NCBI GenBank assembly: GCA_030610915.1
Contig: JAUWQS010000021.1
Location: 1-11,986, forward strand
DNA from: Pseudomonadota bacterium
Lineage (GTDB): Bacteria; Desulfobacterota; Syntrophia; Syntrophales; JADFWA01
Direction of reading: 5' to 3'
DNA length: 11,986 nucleotides
Below, one piece after another: positions 1 through 6,655 of the stretch. The position numbers and the translations under genes were made by a program. Positions within the stretch are counted from its first letter, which is position 1, and every line of letters starts with the position of its first letter. The notes beneath the pieces are model-generated. The model was not told where the DNA came from and did not search any database. It saw nothing but the letters and a program-made list of their open reading frames with translations.

Positions 1-641
1 ATCCAATTGGGTTCAGGTTGGGTATCAATAAGACGTGGTGTTCTCAGTGGTTTTCGGAAAAACACTATAGTGAGTTGCTCCATGAGGATATTAAGATCAG
101 GAAATATCTTAAGAAGAAGTTTTATCATGCCGGTATATCAAGGATAGAGATTGAAAGGGCTGCTGATAAGGTTAAAATAGATATTCATACTGCCCGTCCT
201 GGAATTCTCATAGGTAGAAAGGGATCAGAAATTGAAAAACTCAAGAAAGATATAGTAAAGATTGTCAAGAGCGAACCTGTTGTAAATATCCTTGAAGTTC
301 GTAAACCTGAGGTAAATGCGCAACTGGTATCTGAGAATATTTCCCTTCAGTTGGAGAGAAGGGTGGCTTTCAGAAGGGCGATGAAGAGAAGTGTCACATC
401 CGCTCTTAAATTTGGCGCCAAGGGGATAATGGTAGCCTGTGCCGGGAGACTTGGTGGAGCTGAGATGGCCAGAAGGGAATGGTATCGAGAGGGGAAGGTT
501 CCTCTTCATACATTGAGGGCAGATATCGATTACGGTTTTTCCGAGGCACATACGACCTACGGTATTGTGGGGGTGAAAGTTCTGATATTTCATGGTGAGG
601 TGTTGCCGGACAAGAAGACGGAAAATTTAAAAATAAAATGA
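1..641 (+). CDS. rpsC: 30S ribosomal protein S3, 5'-truncated by the window edge
   Basis: S3 binds the head of the 30S subunit and lines the mRNA entry channel. The reading frame is open from base 3 and reads [12 protein letters not shown], the family N-terminus after MGQKVN, so about six codons lie outside the window; the TTG at 18 is internal and not a start. The type II KH domain shows the [10 protein letters not shown] loop (bases about 210-242). The C-terminal half has the family signatures [26 protein letters not shown] and [14 protein letters not shown]. The protein ends with a short lysine-rich tail at TGA 639-641. rplP follows after 40 nt, the usual S10-operon order. The identification is certain; only the start is missing. 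Confidence 0.97.
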   Translation, partial: PIGFRLGINKTWCSQWFSEKHYSELLHEDIKIRKYLKKKFYHAGISRIEIERAADKVKIDIHTARPGILIGRKGSEIEKLKKDIVKIVKSEPVVNILEVRKPEVNAQLVSENISLQLERRVAFRRAMKRSVTSALKFGAKGIMVACAGRLGGAEMARREWYREGKVPLHTLRADIDYGFSEAHTTYGIVGVKVLIFHGEVLPDKKTENLKIK

Positions 642-681
642 ATCGTATTTTGATATTTAATATTCAAAGGGTTTTTGAATT

Positions 682-1104
682 ATGTTAATGCCGAGAAGGG
701 TAAAATACAGGAAACTGCAAAAAGGTCGTATGAGAGGGAAAGCTACAAAAGGATGTAATGTATCCTTCGGAAAGTATGGCCTGCAGGCAACCGAATGTGG
801 GTGGGTGACAGCCAGACAGATCGAATCTGCGCGTGTAGCGATAACTCGCCATGTACGGCGCGGAGGAAAAATCTGGATTAGAATATTTCCACATAAATCA
901 CTCACTAAAAAGCCGGCAGAGACTCGTATGGGAAAAGGCAAAGGGTCTCCTGAAGAATGGGTTGCGGTTGTAAGGCCCGGCATGATTCTCTACGAGATAG
1001 ATGGCGTTCCCAGGGACGTAGCGCGCGAGGCTTTTAGATTGGCATCGCATAAGCTTTCGATGCCGACAAAATTTCTTTCCGGAGATATGCTTGATGAGAG
1101 TTAA
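682..1104 (+). CDS. rplP: 50S ribosomal protein L16
   Basis: L16 sits near the central protuberance of the 50S subunit, where it helps position the A- and P-site tRNAs. The 140-residue product starts [11 protein letters not shown] and carries the family blocks [34 protein letters not shown] and [13 protein letters not shown], followed by the C-terminal [12 protein letters not shown]. Length and N-terminus match the family, so ATG 682 is preferred over the second ATG at 688. Upstream there is only a modest AAAGGG about 12 nt before the start. The end overlaps the start of rpmC by 11 nt, which suggests translational coupling. Confidence 0.97.
   Translation: MLMPRRVKYRKLQKGRMRGKATKGCNVSFGKYGLQATECGWVTARQIESARVAITRHVRRGGKIWIRIFPHKSLTKKPAETRMGKGKGSPEEWVAVVRPGMILYEIDGVPRDVAREAFRLASHKLSMPTKFLSGDMLDES
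1081..1084 (+). promoter_or_regulatory. Shine-Dalgarno site for rpmC inside rplP
   Basis: GGAG lies 9 nt before ATG 1094 and inside the end of rplP. It supports ATG 1094 as the rpmC start; the in-frame TTG at 1091 would also be 6 nt from it, but ATG plus the family N-terminus favour 1094. Confidence 0.6.
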
Positions 1105-1288
1105 AGAGATAAGAGATCTTAATATTGATGAGTTGAAGGGGAAAGAAAAAAAGCTCAGCGAAGAGCTTTTCAGGCTCCGCCTCCGGAATGCTACAGGGCA
1201 ACTAAACTCTCCCGCTACGGTAAGAAATGTCAGAAAGGACTTAGCTCGCGTAAAGACAGTTGCAAGAGAAAAGGAGACTCAGGGGTAG
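1094..1288 (+). CDS. rpmC: 50S ribosomal protein L29
   Basis: L29 is a small two-helix protein near the peptide exit tunnel, part of the docking area for trigger factor and SRP. From ATG 1094 the product is 64 residues, [10 protein letters not shown]..., with the characteristic [17 protein letters not shown] helix and a basic second helix with the conserved RKDLARVKT. The frame can be extended one codon to TTG 1091, but the ATG matches the family. It overlaps rplP by 11 nt and ends 2 nt before rpsQ, so rplP-rpmC-rpsQ forms a tightly coupled unit. Confidence 0.95.
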   Translation: MRVKEIRDLNIDELKGKEKKLSEELFRLRLRNATGQLNSPATVRNVRKDLARVKTVAREKETQG

Positions 1289-1290
1289 CT

Positions 1291-1545
1291 ATGGGTAACA
1301 GAGGTATCAGGAAAACTATAAGTGGTGTTGTAATCAGTAATAAGATGGACAAGACAGTTGTTGTATTGACGGAAAGGCTGGTTAAGCACCCCAGATTCCA
1401 TAAGTATATAAGAAGACGATCGAAGTATAGCGCCAATGATGAGGGGAACCAGTGCAATATTGGTGACAGGGTATTAATTATGGAATCGCGCCCTTTGAGT
1501 AAGAGAAAGAGATGGAAAATGTGTGAAATATTGAAAAAGGCGTAG
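1291..1545 (+). CDS. rpsQ: 30S ribosomal protein S17
   Basis: S17 is a primary 16S rRNA binder of the OB-fold type in the 30S body. The 84-residue product shows [29 protein letters not shown] and [19 protein letters not shown], the standard family blocks in order. The start is ATG 1291, 2 nt after the rpmC stop; its Shine-Dalgarno GGGG overlaps the end of rpmC. It is the last gene of the compact first block: after it comes a 186-nt repeat-filled spacer before rplN, a boundary that is normally only a few bases. Confidence 0.96.
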   Translation: MGNRGIRKTISGVVISNKMDKTVVVLTERLVKHPRFHKYIRRRSKYSANDEGNQCNIGDRVLIMESRPLSKRKRWKMCEILKKA

Positions 1546-1547
1546 CA

Positions 1548-1619
1548 GTTTCGAGTTTCGAGTCTAAAGTTTCGAGTTGAGGGCATTGGAATTTAAACCC
1601 GAAACTCGAAACTCGAAAC
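1548..1619. repeat. Heptamer-based inverted repeat (TTTCGAG units)
   Basis: A perfect 16-bp inverted repeat pairs 1548-1563 (GTTTCGAGTTTCGAGT) with 1604-1619, separated by 40 nt. Each arm is built from 7-bp TTTCGAG units, and a further unit lies in the loop at 1570-1576. It starts 2 nt after the rpsQ stop. In RNA it would form a long hairpin with a large loop; no T-run follows, so it is not a standard intrinsic terminator. Confidence 0.85.
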
Positions 1620-1669
1620 CCGAAACCATATTTCAGGGTTTTCGTTCAGGTACGAAGTAGTTCAGGTTG

Positions 1670-1712
1670 AGCTGATAAGCTGTTGAGTTTAAGAGCTAAC
1701 GGCTTAAGAGCT
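1670..1712. repeat. AGCT-rich repeat, copy 1
   Basis: AGCT occurs at 1670, 1678, 1694 and 1709, with TTAAGAGCT repeated directly at 1689-1697 and 1704-1712. The 18-mer at 1680-1697 is nearly the reverse complement of 8948-8964 (one mismatch, one indel), so two distant spacers carry the same element in opposite orientation. It ends about 20 nt before the rplN start. Confidence 0.6.
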
Positions 1713-1731
1713 TTCGCGCGGGGTAATTTTT

Positions 1732-2100
1732 ATGATTCAGATGCAGACCATGTTAAATGTGGCGGATAATTCGGGTGCGAAGAAGGTCTGTTGCATTAAG
1801 GTGCTTGGAGGTTCTAAAAGAAGGTATGCCAGTATTGGTGATATAATAGTGGTATCGGTAAAAGAGGCCATTCCAAATTCAAAGGTAAAAAAGGGTGAAG
1901 TAATGAGGGCTGTTGTGGTGAGAACAGCGAAAGAGGTGAGGAGGCCCGATGGGACATACCTTAAATTTGACGATAATTCAGCGGTACTGATAAATAATCA
2001 AATGGAACCTGTAGGGACAAGGATATTTGGACCGGTAGCCCGGGAGCTGAGGGCCAAAAAATTTATGAAGATAGTGTCTCTGGCGCCTGAAGTCTTATAA
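1732..2100 (+). CDS. rplN: 50S ribosomal protein L14
   Basis: L14 is a beta-barrel protein of the 50S subunit that bridges to 16S rRNA and is a docking site for the silencing factor RsfS. The 122-residue product is full length, beginning [19 protein letters not shown] and including [43 protein letters not shown] and [13 protein letters not shown]. The start ATG 1732 has GGGG about 8 nt upstream. It opens the spc block. Its own upstream region is the repeat-rich spacer described at 1548-1712, so its expression probably depends on read-through of that spacer or a promoter I could not identify. Confidence 0.97.
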   Translation: MIQMQTMLNVADNSGAKKVCCIKVLGGSKRRYASIGDIIVVSVKEAIPNSKVKKGEVMRAVVVRTAKEVRRPDGTYLKFDDNSAVLINNQMEPVGTRIFGPVARELRAKKFMKIVSLAPEVL

Positions 2101-2145
2101 TAATAACTATTTGCGATATTGATTGTAACATGTGAGCGTGAATGC

Positions 2146-2150
2146 TGAGG
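2146..2150 (+). promoter_or_regulatory. Shine-Dalgarno site fixing the rplX start
   Basis: TGAGG ends 8 nt before ATG 2159. It selects this start over the in-frame GTG at 2132, which would add nine residues not seen in the family and lacks a good upstream site. Confidence 0.65.
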
Positions 2151-2158
2151 GATTGGAT

Positions 2159-2479
2159 ATGCGAGGATCGCGGCTGAAAAAGGATGATATGGTTGCAGTT
2201 GTTGCCGGCAAGGAAAAAGGTAAAACCGGTAAGGTTCTTAATATTATTAAAAAGAGGAACCGCGTGGTCGTGGAGAAGTTGAATTTTATAAAAAAACACC
2301 AGAAACCGGATGCGCAGGGGAAGGGTGGTATTATAGAAAAAGAAGGTTCTGTGCATATATCTAATGTAATGCTGATGTGTAACAAATGTAACGCCGGCAT
2401 CAGGGTGGGATACCGCATATTGGATGATGGCAAAAAGGTGCGTGTCTGCAAAAGGTGTGATGAAATATTGGACGATTAG
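2159..2479 (+). CDS. rplX: 50S ribosomal protein L24
   Basis: L24 is an early-assembly protein near the exit tunnel. From ATG 2159 it has 106 residues. The KOW motif region reads VVAGKEKGKTGKVL (about residues 14-27), followed by NFIKKHQKP and GGIIEKEGSVHISNVML. The C-terminal half carries four cysteines in two CxxC pairs, C74/C77 and C97/C100, forming the zinc-ribbon-like tail seen in many L24 proteins. The open frame extends to GTG 2132, but the family N-terminus and the TGAGG at 2146 favour 2159. The stop TAG at 2477-2479 is completed by the first G of the inserted element that begins at 2479. Confidence 0.95.
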   Translation: MRGSRLKKDDMVAVVAGKEKGKTGKVLNIIKKRNRVVVEKLNFIKKHQKPDAQGKGGIIEKEGSVHISNVMLMCNKCNAGIRVGYRILDDGKKVRVCKRCDEILDD

Positions 2480-2658
2480 GGCCTGTCATGAAATAAGTGT
2501 TGCAGTTAGGCGCTCAGATTTGGGTCAGGTTTAGTCGATGCGAGTGAGCAAAACCGCAGGAATAGCAGAGCTCTTTTGAGGATTTTGCGATTGAGAATCG
2601 GCTAAAGATGGCCTGAAGATGAGATGTATAAATGTGATACTTATTTCATGACAGACCC
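2479..2658. mobile_element. MITE-like foldback element, copy 1
   Basis: This is a 180-bp non-coding element between rplX and rplE. The left end GGGCCTGTCATGAAATAAGT and the right end are inverted repeats matching at 19 of 20 positions. It is flanked by the 3-bp direct repeat TTA (2476-2478 and 2659-2661). A subterminal inverted repeat (element positions 52-61 with 119-128, one G-T pair) extends the dyad symmetry, so most of the element could fold into one imperfect hairpin. It aligns without gaps to copy 2 at 3218-3397, with 146 of 180 identical by hand count; the difference is concentrated at positions 61-80. It has no coding capacity. A 3-bp TNA target duplication is typical of some IS5-family groups, but assignment to a parent transposon is inference. 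Confidence 0.85.
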
Positions 2659-2677
2659 TTAGACTGAGGGAAGAGGG

Positions 2678-3217
2678 ATGGCAAGATTAAAAGAGCATTA
2701 TAAGAAAGAAGTAGTTCCCGCCTTAATAGAGAGATTTAAATATAAAAGCAGGATGGAAGTTCCGAAGCTCGAAAAGATCGTTGTGAATATGGGTCTGGGT
2801 GGGGCGATCCAGGACATAAAGATAATTGATAATGCTGTTTCTGAGCTTTCCATGATTGTGGGGCAGAAACCAATTGTCACAAAGGCGCGGAAGTCTATTG
2901 CTACATTTAAACTTCGTAAGGGTATGTCAATAGGTTGTATGGTTACTCTGAGGCGGAACGGGATGTACGAGTTTTTCGACAGGCTTGTTAATGTTGCCCT
3001 TCCGAGGATCAGGGATTTCAGGGGTATTTTGCCAAAATCTTTTGATGGAAGTGGAAATTTTTCCATGGGTATTAAGGAGCAGGCTATTTTTCCTGAGATA
3101 GATTACGACAAGATTGACAGTGTCAGAGGAATGAATATAGTAATTGTCACTTCGGCCAGAACAGATAATGAGGGAAGGGAACTCTTGAGATTTATGGGAA
3201 TGCCTTTTAGAAACTAA
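2678..3217 (+). CDS. rplE: 50S ribosomal protein L5
   Basis: L5 binds 5S rRNA and forms part of the central protuberance, contacting the P-site tRNA. The 179-residue product is full length: it starts [16 protein letters not shown], then has [52 protein letters not shown] and the C-terminal [23 protein letters not shown] 2678 is preceded by TGAGGGA and GAGGG. Unusually, both ends of this gene abut copies of the same 180-bp element: copy 1 ends 19 nt upstream, and copy 2 starts immediately after the stop TAA 3215-3217, which is itself the target duplication. Confidence 0.97.
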   Translation: MARLKEHYKKEVVPALIERFKYKSRMEVPKLEKIVVNMGLGGAIQDIKIIDNAVSELSMIVGQKPIVTKARKSIATFKLRKGMSIGCMVTLRRNGMYEFFDRLVNVALPRIRDFRGILPKSFDGSGNFSMGIKEQAIFPEIDYDKIDSVRGMNIVIVTSARTDNEGRELLRFMGMPFRN

Positions 3218-3397
3218 GGGTCTGTCAGGAAATAAGTTGTGCGATTAGGCGCTCAGATTTAGGTTAGATTTAGTCGATACTACCCCACAAAAGTAGAGGA
3301 ATAGTTGTGCTATTTCGAGGTTTTTGCGATTGAGGATCGGCTAAAGATGGCCTGAAGATGAGATGCATAAGTGTATGAGTTATTTCCTGACAGACCC
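3218..3397. mobile_element. MITE-like foldback element, copy 2
   Basis: This is a 180-bp element between rplE and rpsN with a perfect 18-bp terminal inverted repeat GGGTCTGTCAGGAAATAA. It is flanked by TAA direct repeats (3215-3217, which is the rplE stop, and 3398-3400). It has the same length as copy 1 and about 81% identity with no gaps. Positions 101-148 of the element, including a 20-nt stretch with no mismatch, are the best conserved. The two end differences from copy 1 at TIR position 11 are matched on the opposite arm, so pairing is kept. The inner part can form small hairpins (CTAC with GTAG, AATAG with CTATT). No reading frame of note is present. Confidence 0.87.
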
Positions 3398-3415
3398 TAA
3401 GGTTGGAGGTGAAGT

Positions 3416-3601
3416 GTGGCTAAAAAGTCCTTAATTGCAAAGGCAAAGAGGAAAAATAAATTTTCTGTCAGGCAATATAACCGATGCCCTATATGCGGGA
3501 GGGCGAGGGCATATTATAAGAAGTTTGATATGTGCAGGATATGCTTGAGAAAACTTGCTCTTGCAGGTGAAATTCCCGGCGTGATAAAATCAAGTTGGTA
3601 G
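3416..3601 (+). CDS. rpsN: 30S ribosomal protein S14, zinc-binding short form
   Basis: S14 completes the 30S head. This 61-residue protein is the short type (often called type Z), with a zinc finger formed by C24, C27, C40 and C43 (RCPICGR and MCRICLR). The family C-terminus [15 protein letters not shown] is intact. The start is GTG 3416, with a strong GGAGGTG 4 nt upstream; the second residue is Ala, as usual in the family. It lies between rplE and rpsH as expected, but with a 180-bp inserted element upstream and a repeat-filled 161-nt spacer downstream. Confidence 0.96.
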   Translation: MAKKSLIAKAKRKNKFSVRQYNRCPICGRARAYYKKFDMCRICLRKLALAGEIPGVIKSSW

Positions 3602-3614
3602 TGATCAAATACGA

Positions 3615-3732
3615 GTAAAAGTGGTTGTAACCGTTCAGGATTCAAGGTTCAGGGTTGAGCTTGTAGGGTGGATTAAGCGAAGCGAATCCACCGAAAGCTC
3701 TGAGTGGTTGCGAGTGAGTTCTCAACTTTTAC
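3615..3732. repeat. Composite hairpin block with REP-like palindrome
   Basis: The rpsN-rpsH spacer contains nested inverted repeats. GGTGGATT (3667-3674) pairs with AATCCACC (3685-3692) around AAGCGAAGCG. GAGCTT (3657-3662) pairs with AAGCTC (3695-3700). An outer GTAAAAGT (3615-3622) pairs with ACTTTTAC (3725-3732). The inner palindrome resembles REP-type repeats that I recall from many genomes, sometimes associated with RAYT-type transposases; that link is inference. Left of it, 3634-3661 is four degenerate 7-bp units (TTCAGGA, TTCAAGG, TTCAGGG, TTGAGCT). Confidence 0.7.
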
Positions 3733-3762
3733 GGAAATTGTGTAATGTGAAGGAGTAGCAGT

Positions 3763-4164
3763 ATGGGGATGACGGATCCAATAGCTGATATGCTGACGAG
3801 AATCAGGAATGCCAACATGGTGAGATTCAAGAGGGTAGACGTATTATTGTCGAATATGAATTTAAATATTGCCAAAGTTTTGAATGAATCCGGTTACATA
3901 AGTGGATATAATATTAAAAGGGATGATAGAAGAAGAGAGATATTAAGGATATATTTGAAGTATTCTGACTCTAATGAAAGGGTTATAACAGAGATAAAGA
4001 GAGTGAGTAAACCGGGGAAAAGGGTTTATGAAAAGAGTGAAAAGATACCAAAGGTTTTGAATGGTTATGGTATTGCGATACTTTCAACATCAAGTGGTGT
4101 TATGACCGATAAGAAGGCAAGGGAGTCGAATGTTGGTGGTGAGATTCTCTGCAATGTGTGGTGA
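3763..4164 (+). CDS. rpsH: 30S ribosomal protein S8
   Basis: S8 is a primary 16S rRNA binder in the platform, and in E. coli it is the translational repressor of the spc operon. The 133-residue product starts MGMTDPIADMLTRIRNANM and ends with the conserved GIAILSTSSGVMTDKKARESNVGGEILCNVW region (bases about 4072-4161), containing the STSSGV RNA-contact loop. The start ATG 3763 has AAGGAG 7 nt upstream. The next gene is 169 nt away, with repeat sequence between. Whether S8 represses its operon here cannot be told from the sequence; the E. coli target upstream of rplE would have to coexist with the inserted element at 2479-2658. Confidence 0.97.
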   Translation: MGMTDPIADMLTRIRNANMVRFKRVDVLLSNMNLNIAKVLNESGYISGYNIKRDDRRREILRIYLKYSDSNERVITEIKRVSKPGKRVYEKSEKIPKVLNGYGIAILSTSSGVMTDKKARESNVGGEILCNVW

Positions 4165-4179
4165 ATTATCCTTTCAGGG

Positions 4180-4206
4180 AGCCACTAAGGCGCAAAGACA
4201 CGAAGG
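4180..4206. repeat. AGCCACTAAGG-type intergenic repeat
   Basis: This 27-nt stretch matches 5762-5788 at 22 of 27 positions, and the reverse complement of 5960-5986 belongs to the same family. It has a rough 8-bp AAGnCACA rhythm. It begins 15 nt after the rpsH stop. No partner arm is seen in this spacer. Confidence 0.6.
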
Positions 4207-4228
4207 TTATTTTTAGCTATCAGGAAAG

Positions 4229-4299
4229 TAACTACTCAGCCGCAGATTCACACAGATAGGTTTAAATACGGGAAAATCACGTGATTACGTGAGTAGTTA
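4229..4299. repeat. Inverted repeat with central palindrome
   Basis: TAACTACTCA (4229-4238) is perfectly inverted at 4290-4299. Between them lies the 12-bp palindrome AATCACGTGATT (4275-4286). The ten bases CGTGAGTAGT at 4288-4297 recur at 11529-11538, in front of rpoA. Function unknown; it could be a decayed repeat or a protein-binding site. Confidence 0.5.
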
Positions 4300-4333
4300 T
4301 GAGCAGTTACCGAGGAAATTAGGAGAATTATAA

Positions 4334-4873
4334 ATGTCGAGGATTGGCAAAAAGCCCATAGAAATTCCTGATGGGGTGAAGATCAGGCAGGATGATCCTA
4401 TGATTGAGGTAGAAGGTCCTAAGGGGACTTTGTCTATGGAAATTCCCCGGGGGGTTGAGGTAGTTTCCGATAATGGTATCATTATGGTGAAGAGGCTTTC
4501 TGATGATAAAAAAACGGCGTCTCTCCATGGGATGACAAGGACATTGATTGCAAATATGGTAACAGGGGTTACCGCAGGATTTGAGAAAACTCTGGAGATA
4601 TCAGGTGTCGGCTATCGCGCAGAGTTGAATGGTAATATCTTGAGATTGTTGCTCGGGTACTCGCATCCTGTAGAGTATGAAATTCCTGGTGGTATTTCTG
4701 TTAATGTTGACAAGAAGGCGATAATAGCGATTTCAGGTATAGATAAGGAGATTGTCGGGAGAGTGGCCGCCGAGATAAGGAGTTTCAAAAAACCTGAACC
4801 ATATAAGGGAAAAGGTATCAGGTATTCGGGTGAGCATATAAGAAGGAAGGTTGGAAAATCAGCAGGGGTGTAA
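4334..4873 (+). CDS. rplF: 50S ribosomal protein L6
   Basis: L6 lies at the base of the L7/L12 stalk near the GTPase centre and contacts the sarcin-ricin loop. The 179-residue product contains [15 protein letters not shown] at the N-terminus and [14 protein letters not shown], then the two alpha-beta repeats with [12 protein letters not shown] and [14 protein letters not shown]. The signature [18 protein letters not shown] sits at the C-terminus. ATG 4334 has AGGAG 8 nt upstream. The stop is 4 nt before the rplR start, so the two genes are probably translationally coupled. Confidence 0.97.
   Translation: MSRIGKKPIEIPDGVKIRQDDPMIEVEGPKGTLSMEIPRGVEVVSDNGIIMVKRLSDDKKTASLHGMTRTLIANMVTGVTAGFEKTLEISGVGYRAELNGNILRLLLGYSHPVEYEIPGGISVNVDKKAIIAISGIDKEIVGRVAAEIRSFKKPEPYKGKGIRYSGEHIRRKVGKSAGV
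4864..4870 (+). promoter_or_regulatory. Shine-Dalgarno site fixing the rplR start
   Basis: AGGGGTG ends 7 nt before TTG 4878 and overlaps the end of rplF. It selects TTG 4878 over the in-frame TTG at 4851, which would add nine residues absent from the L18 family. Confidence 0.65.
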
Positions 4874-4877
4874 GATA

Positions 4878-5243
4878 TTGGCATCTAAAAAGATAGAGAA
4901 GAGAAGAAGTAAACGTGAGAAGAGGGTGAGGGGTAAGATCTTCGGCACTCAGGAGAGGCCTCGTCTTTCTGTGTTTAGAAGTTCAATGCATATATATGCG
5001 CAGGCAATTGCAGATGATTTGGGGGAAACTCTTGCTGAGGCTTCGACTGTTAGTAAACAGTTGAAGGGAAAACTCTCGGCGTTGAAGAAAAAAGAGGCTG
5101 CCGCGGAGGTGGGCAAATTGGTGGCAGAGAGACTATTGTCCAAAGATATAAGAGAAGTTGTCTTTGACAGGGGAATGTTTCTTTATCATGGGCGTGTGAA
5201 GGTTCTTGCTGAGGCTGCCAGAGGGGCAGGGTTGAAATTTTAA
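4878..5243 (+). CDS. rplR: 50S ribosomal protein L18
   Basis: L18 binds 5S rRNA and helps dock it on the 50S subunit. From TTG 4878 the product has 121 residues and begins [18 protein letters not shown], a basic N-terminal tail. Next come [21 protein letters not shown] and [20 protein letters not shown] near the C-terminus, all standard for L18. The longer frame from TTG 4851 is rejected because it overlaps rplF and lacks family support. The Shine-Dalgarno AGGGGTG sits at 4864-4870, and rpsE follows after 28 nt. Confidence 0.95.
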   Translation: MASKKIEKRRSKREKRVRGKIFGTQERPRLSVFRSSMHIYAQAIADDLGETLAEASTVSKQLKGKLSALKKKEAAAEVGKLVAERLLSKDIREVVFDRGMFLYHGRVKVLAEAARGAGLKF

Positions 5244-5271
5244 ATTTCTGAGGGGTAGAGTGTAAAAAGGT

Positions 5272-5751
5272 ATGGATGAAATTGAACTTCTTGACAGGGT
5301 AATTGCTATCGGGAGGACTGCTAAGGTTGTCAAAGGTGGCAGAAGGTTCAGATTTAGCGCTGTTGTGGTTGTAGGTGACGGCAATGGTTTTGTCGGCGCC
5401 GGGCTGGGGAAAGCCCATGAAGTCCCGGAGGCGATAAGAAAAGGTATGGAAATGGCCAAAAAGAATTTGACTGAGGTTGCCATAGTAAACAGAACGATTC
5501 CCCATGAAGCCATAGGGCACTCTGGAGCAGGGAAAGTCCTCCTCAAACCGGCATCGGAGGGAACGGGTCTTATAGCGGGAGGCGCTGTAAGAGCGGTTTT
5601 GGAAGTTGCCGGGGTTCATAATGTATTGACGAAATGTATTGGTTCACACAACCCGCATAATCTGGTCAAGGCAACCCTTGATGGCCTCTGTAGGATGAAG
5701 GTTCCCGAAAAAATTGCAGCCCTGAGAGGAAAGACTGTTTCCGAAATTTGA
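5272..5751 (+). CDS. rpsE: 30S ribosomal protein S5
   Basis: S5 lies on the solvent side of the 30S subunit and contributes to decoding accuracy and mRNA unwinding at the entry site. The 159-residue product has the double-stranded-RNA-binding-like N-terminal domain with [40 protein letters not shown] and the C-terminal domain with [18 protein letters not shown] and [16 protein letters not shown]. The loop changed in spectinomycin-resistant mutants (VVKGGRR) looks wild type. An in-frame TAA at 5263 rules out an earlier start. The Shine-Dalgarno is poorly placed: AGGGG is 16 nt away and AAAAGG only 1 nt away, so coupling to rplR may help. Confidence 0.96.
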   Translation: MDEIELLDRVIAIGRTAKVVKGGRRFRFSAVVVVGDGNGFVGAGLGKAHEVPEAIRKGMEMAKKNLTEVAIVNRTIPHEAIGHSGAGKVLLKPASEGTGLIAGGAVRAVLEVAGVHNVLTKCIGSHNPHNLVKATLDGLCRMKVPEKIAALRGKTVSEI

Positions 5752-5761
5752 CGTTTCCTTT

Positions 5762-5986
5762 AGCCGCCAAGTCACAAAGACACAAAGGTGACAAGTAGTC
5801 GTTCACGGCTTGAAACTAATTGGAAAGTAGAAATTTTGAAGACATGTCTGCGTGTACCGCACAGGCAGGCGCAGACAGGTAAGTAAATCCGTCCCTACAA
5901 CCGTAAACATCAGGCCATTTAATTGCCTCAAGTTATTAAGATATTACAATAACTTTTTCTTTTAGTGCCTTGGTGTCTTAGTGGCT
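5762..5986. repeat. 225-bp block bounded by AGCC-type inverted repeats
   Basis: The left end 5762-5788 and the reverse complement of the right end 5960-5986 agree at about 19 of 27 positions, and both resemble 4180-4206. Inside lie a copy of the CGTTCACGG motif (5800-5836) and a perfect 8-bp inverted repeat TGTCTGCG/CGCAGACA (5845-5852 with 5870-5877). The block fills most of the 268-nt rpsE-rpmD spacer and has no coding potential. It may be a degraded mobile element or a composite of several repeats; no clear target duplication is visible. Confidence 0.6.
5800..5836. repeat. CGTTCACGG dispersed repeat, copy A
   Basis: Eighteen bases (CGTTCACGGCTTGAAACT) followed by nineteen (AATTGGAAAGTAGAAATTT) recur at 8862-8901 with only a 3-nt TGA insertion between the two parts. 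Both copies are in the same orientation and in non-coding spacers. Confidence 0.8.
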
Positions 5987-6019
5987 GAATGAAGCTTTGC
6001 AAATAAGTGGGAGTAAATT

Positions 6020-6211
6020 GTGGAAAAAAAGCTTAAGATAACACTAATAAAAAGTTTCATAGGAAGACCGGAAAAGCACAGGAAGGTACTTCGCGGAATG
6101 GGGCTCGCAAGGTTGAATAAAACTGTCTTGCTTGGCGATACTCCCGAGATTCGGGGGATGGTAAGAAAAGTTGCTCATCTGGTGACTGCCGAAGAGATAG
6201 GAGTGAATTAG
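6020..6211 (+). CDS. rpmD: 50S ribosomal protein L30
   Basis: L30 is a small accessory protein of the 50S subunit that is missing from several bacterial lineages. The 63-residue product shows the family core: [24 protein letters not shown] followed by [25 protein letters not shown]. The start is GTG 6020, with GGGAG at 6009-6013, 6 nt upstream. The stop is 2 nt before rplO, so the two genes are coupled. Upstream is the 268-nt repeat-filled spacer that separates it from rpsE. Confidence 0.95.
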   Translation: MEKKLKITLIKSFIGRPEKHRKVLRGMGLARLNKTVLLGDTPEIRGMVRKVAHLVTAEEIGVN

Positions 6212-6213
6212 AT

Positions 6214-6654
6214 ATGAATTTGAGTGAGTTAAAGCCGCCTGACGGTTCCCGAAAAAAGAGAAAAAGGGTAGGGCGCGGGGCTGGATCGGGTCATGGAAAG
6301 ACATCATGCAGAGGGTCGAAGGGACAAAATTCTCGTTCAGGCGGAGGAGTAAGGTTGGGATTTGAGGGTGGTCAGATGCCCCTTACAAGGAGATTGCCCA
6401 AGAGAGGATTTTGTAATATTTTCCGTAAAGATATCGCTATCGTGAACATAGGACAGTTAAAGAGATTTTCTGAAGGTTCGGTTGTTGATTCAGACGCTAT
6501 AATAAGCAGCGGGATTGTTAAAAAAAGAGGAGATGGAATCAAGATATTGGGCAATGGGTCTATAGACTATCCTTTGTTTTTGAAGGTGGACAGAATAAGT
6601 CATGGAGCAAGAGAGAAGATTGAGGCTGCAGGTGGTTCGGTAGAGGTTAATTGA
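6214..6654 (+). CDS. rplO: 50S ribosomal protein L15
   Basis: L15 is a late-assembly 50S protein whose long extension penetrates 23S rRNA. The 146-residue product has the typical glycine- and basic-rich N-terminal extension: [20 protein letters not shown], then [18 protein letters not shown] and [17 protein letters not shown]. The globular C-terminal domain follows, with [10 protein letters not shown] and [21 protein letters not shown] 6214 lies 2 nt after rpmD, with AGGAG inside the end of rpmD. It is 1 nt from secY. Length and all motifs are normal. Confidence 0.96.
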   Translation: MNLSELKPPDGSRKKRKRVGRGAGSGHGKTSCRGSKGQNSRSGGGVRLGFEGGQMPLTRRLPKRGFCNIFRKDIAIVNIGQLKRFSEGSVVDSDAIISSGIVKKRGDGIKILGNGSIDYPLFLKVDRISHGAREKIEAAGGSVEVN

Positions 6655-6655
6655 G

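Noticed and set aside
18..20. TTG as the rpsC start
   Set aside because: The frame is open back to the first base and encodes the family N-terminus PIGFR, so the gene is merely cut by the window.
225..593. Minus-strand open frame of 122 codons opposite rpsC
   Set aside because: It is antisense to a conserved ribosomal gene, has no recognisable motif and its composition follows the complementary codons.
2479..2658. Small gene or functional ncRNA within the inserted element
   Set aside because: No reading frame is conserved between the two copies; a structured RNA role is kept only as a hypothesis in the findings.
5050..5619. Minus-strand open frame of 189 codons opposite rplR and rpsE
   Set aside because: The longest shadow frame; it spans two real genes and their spacer, lacks domain features and has no plausible ribosome binding site.
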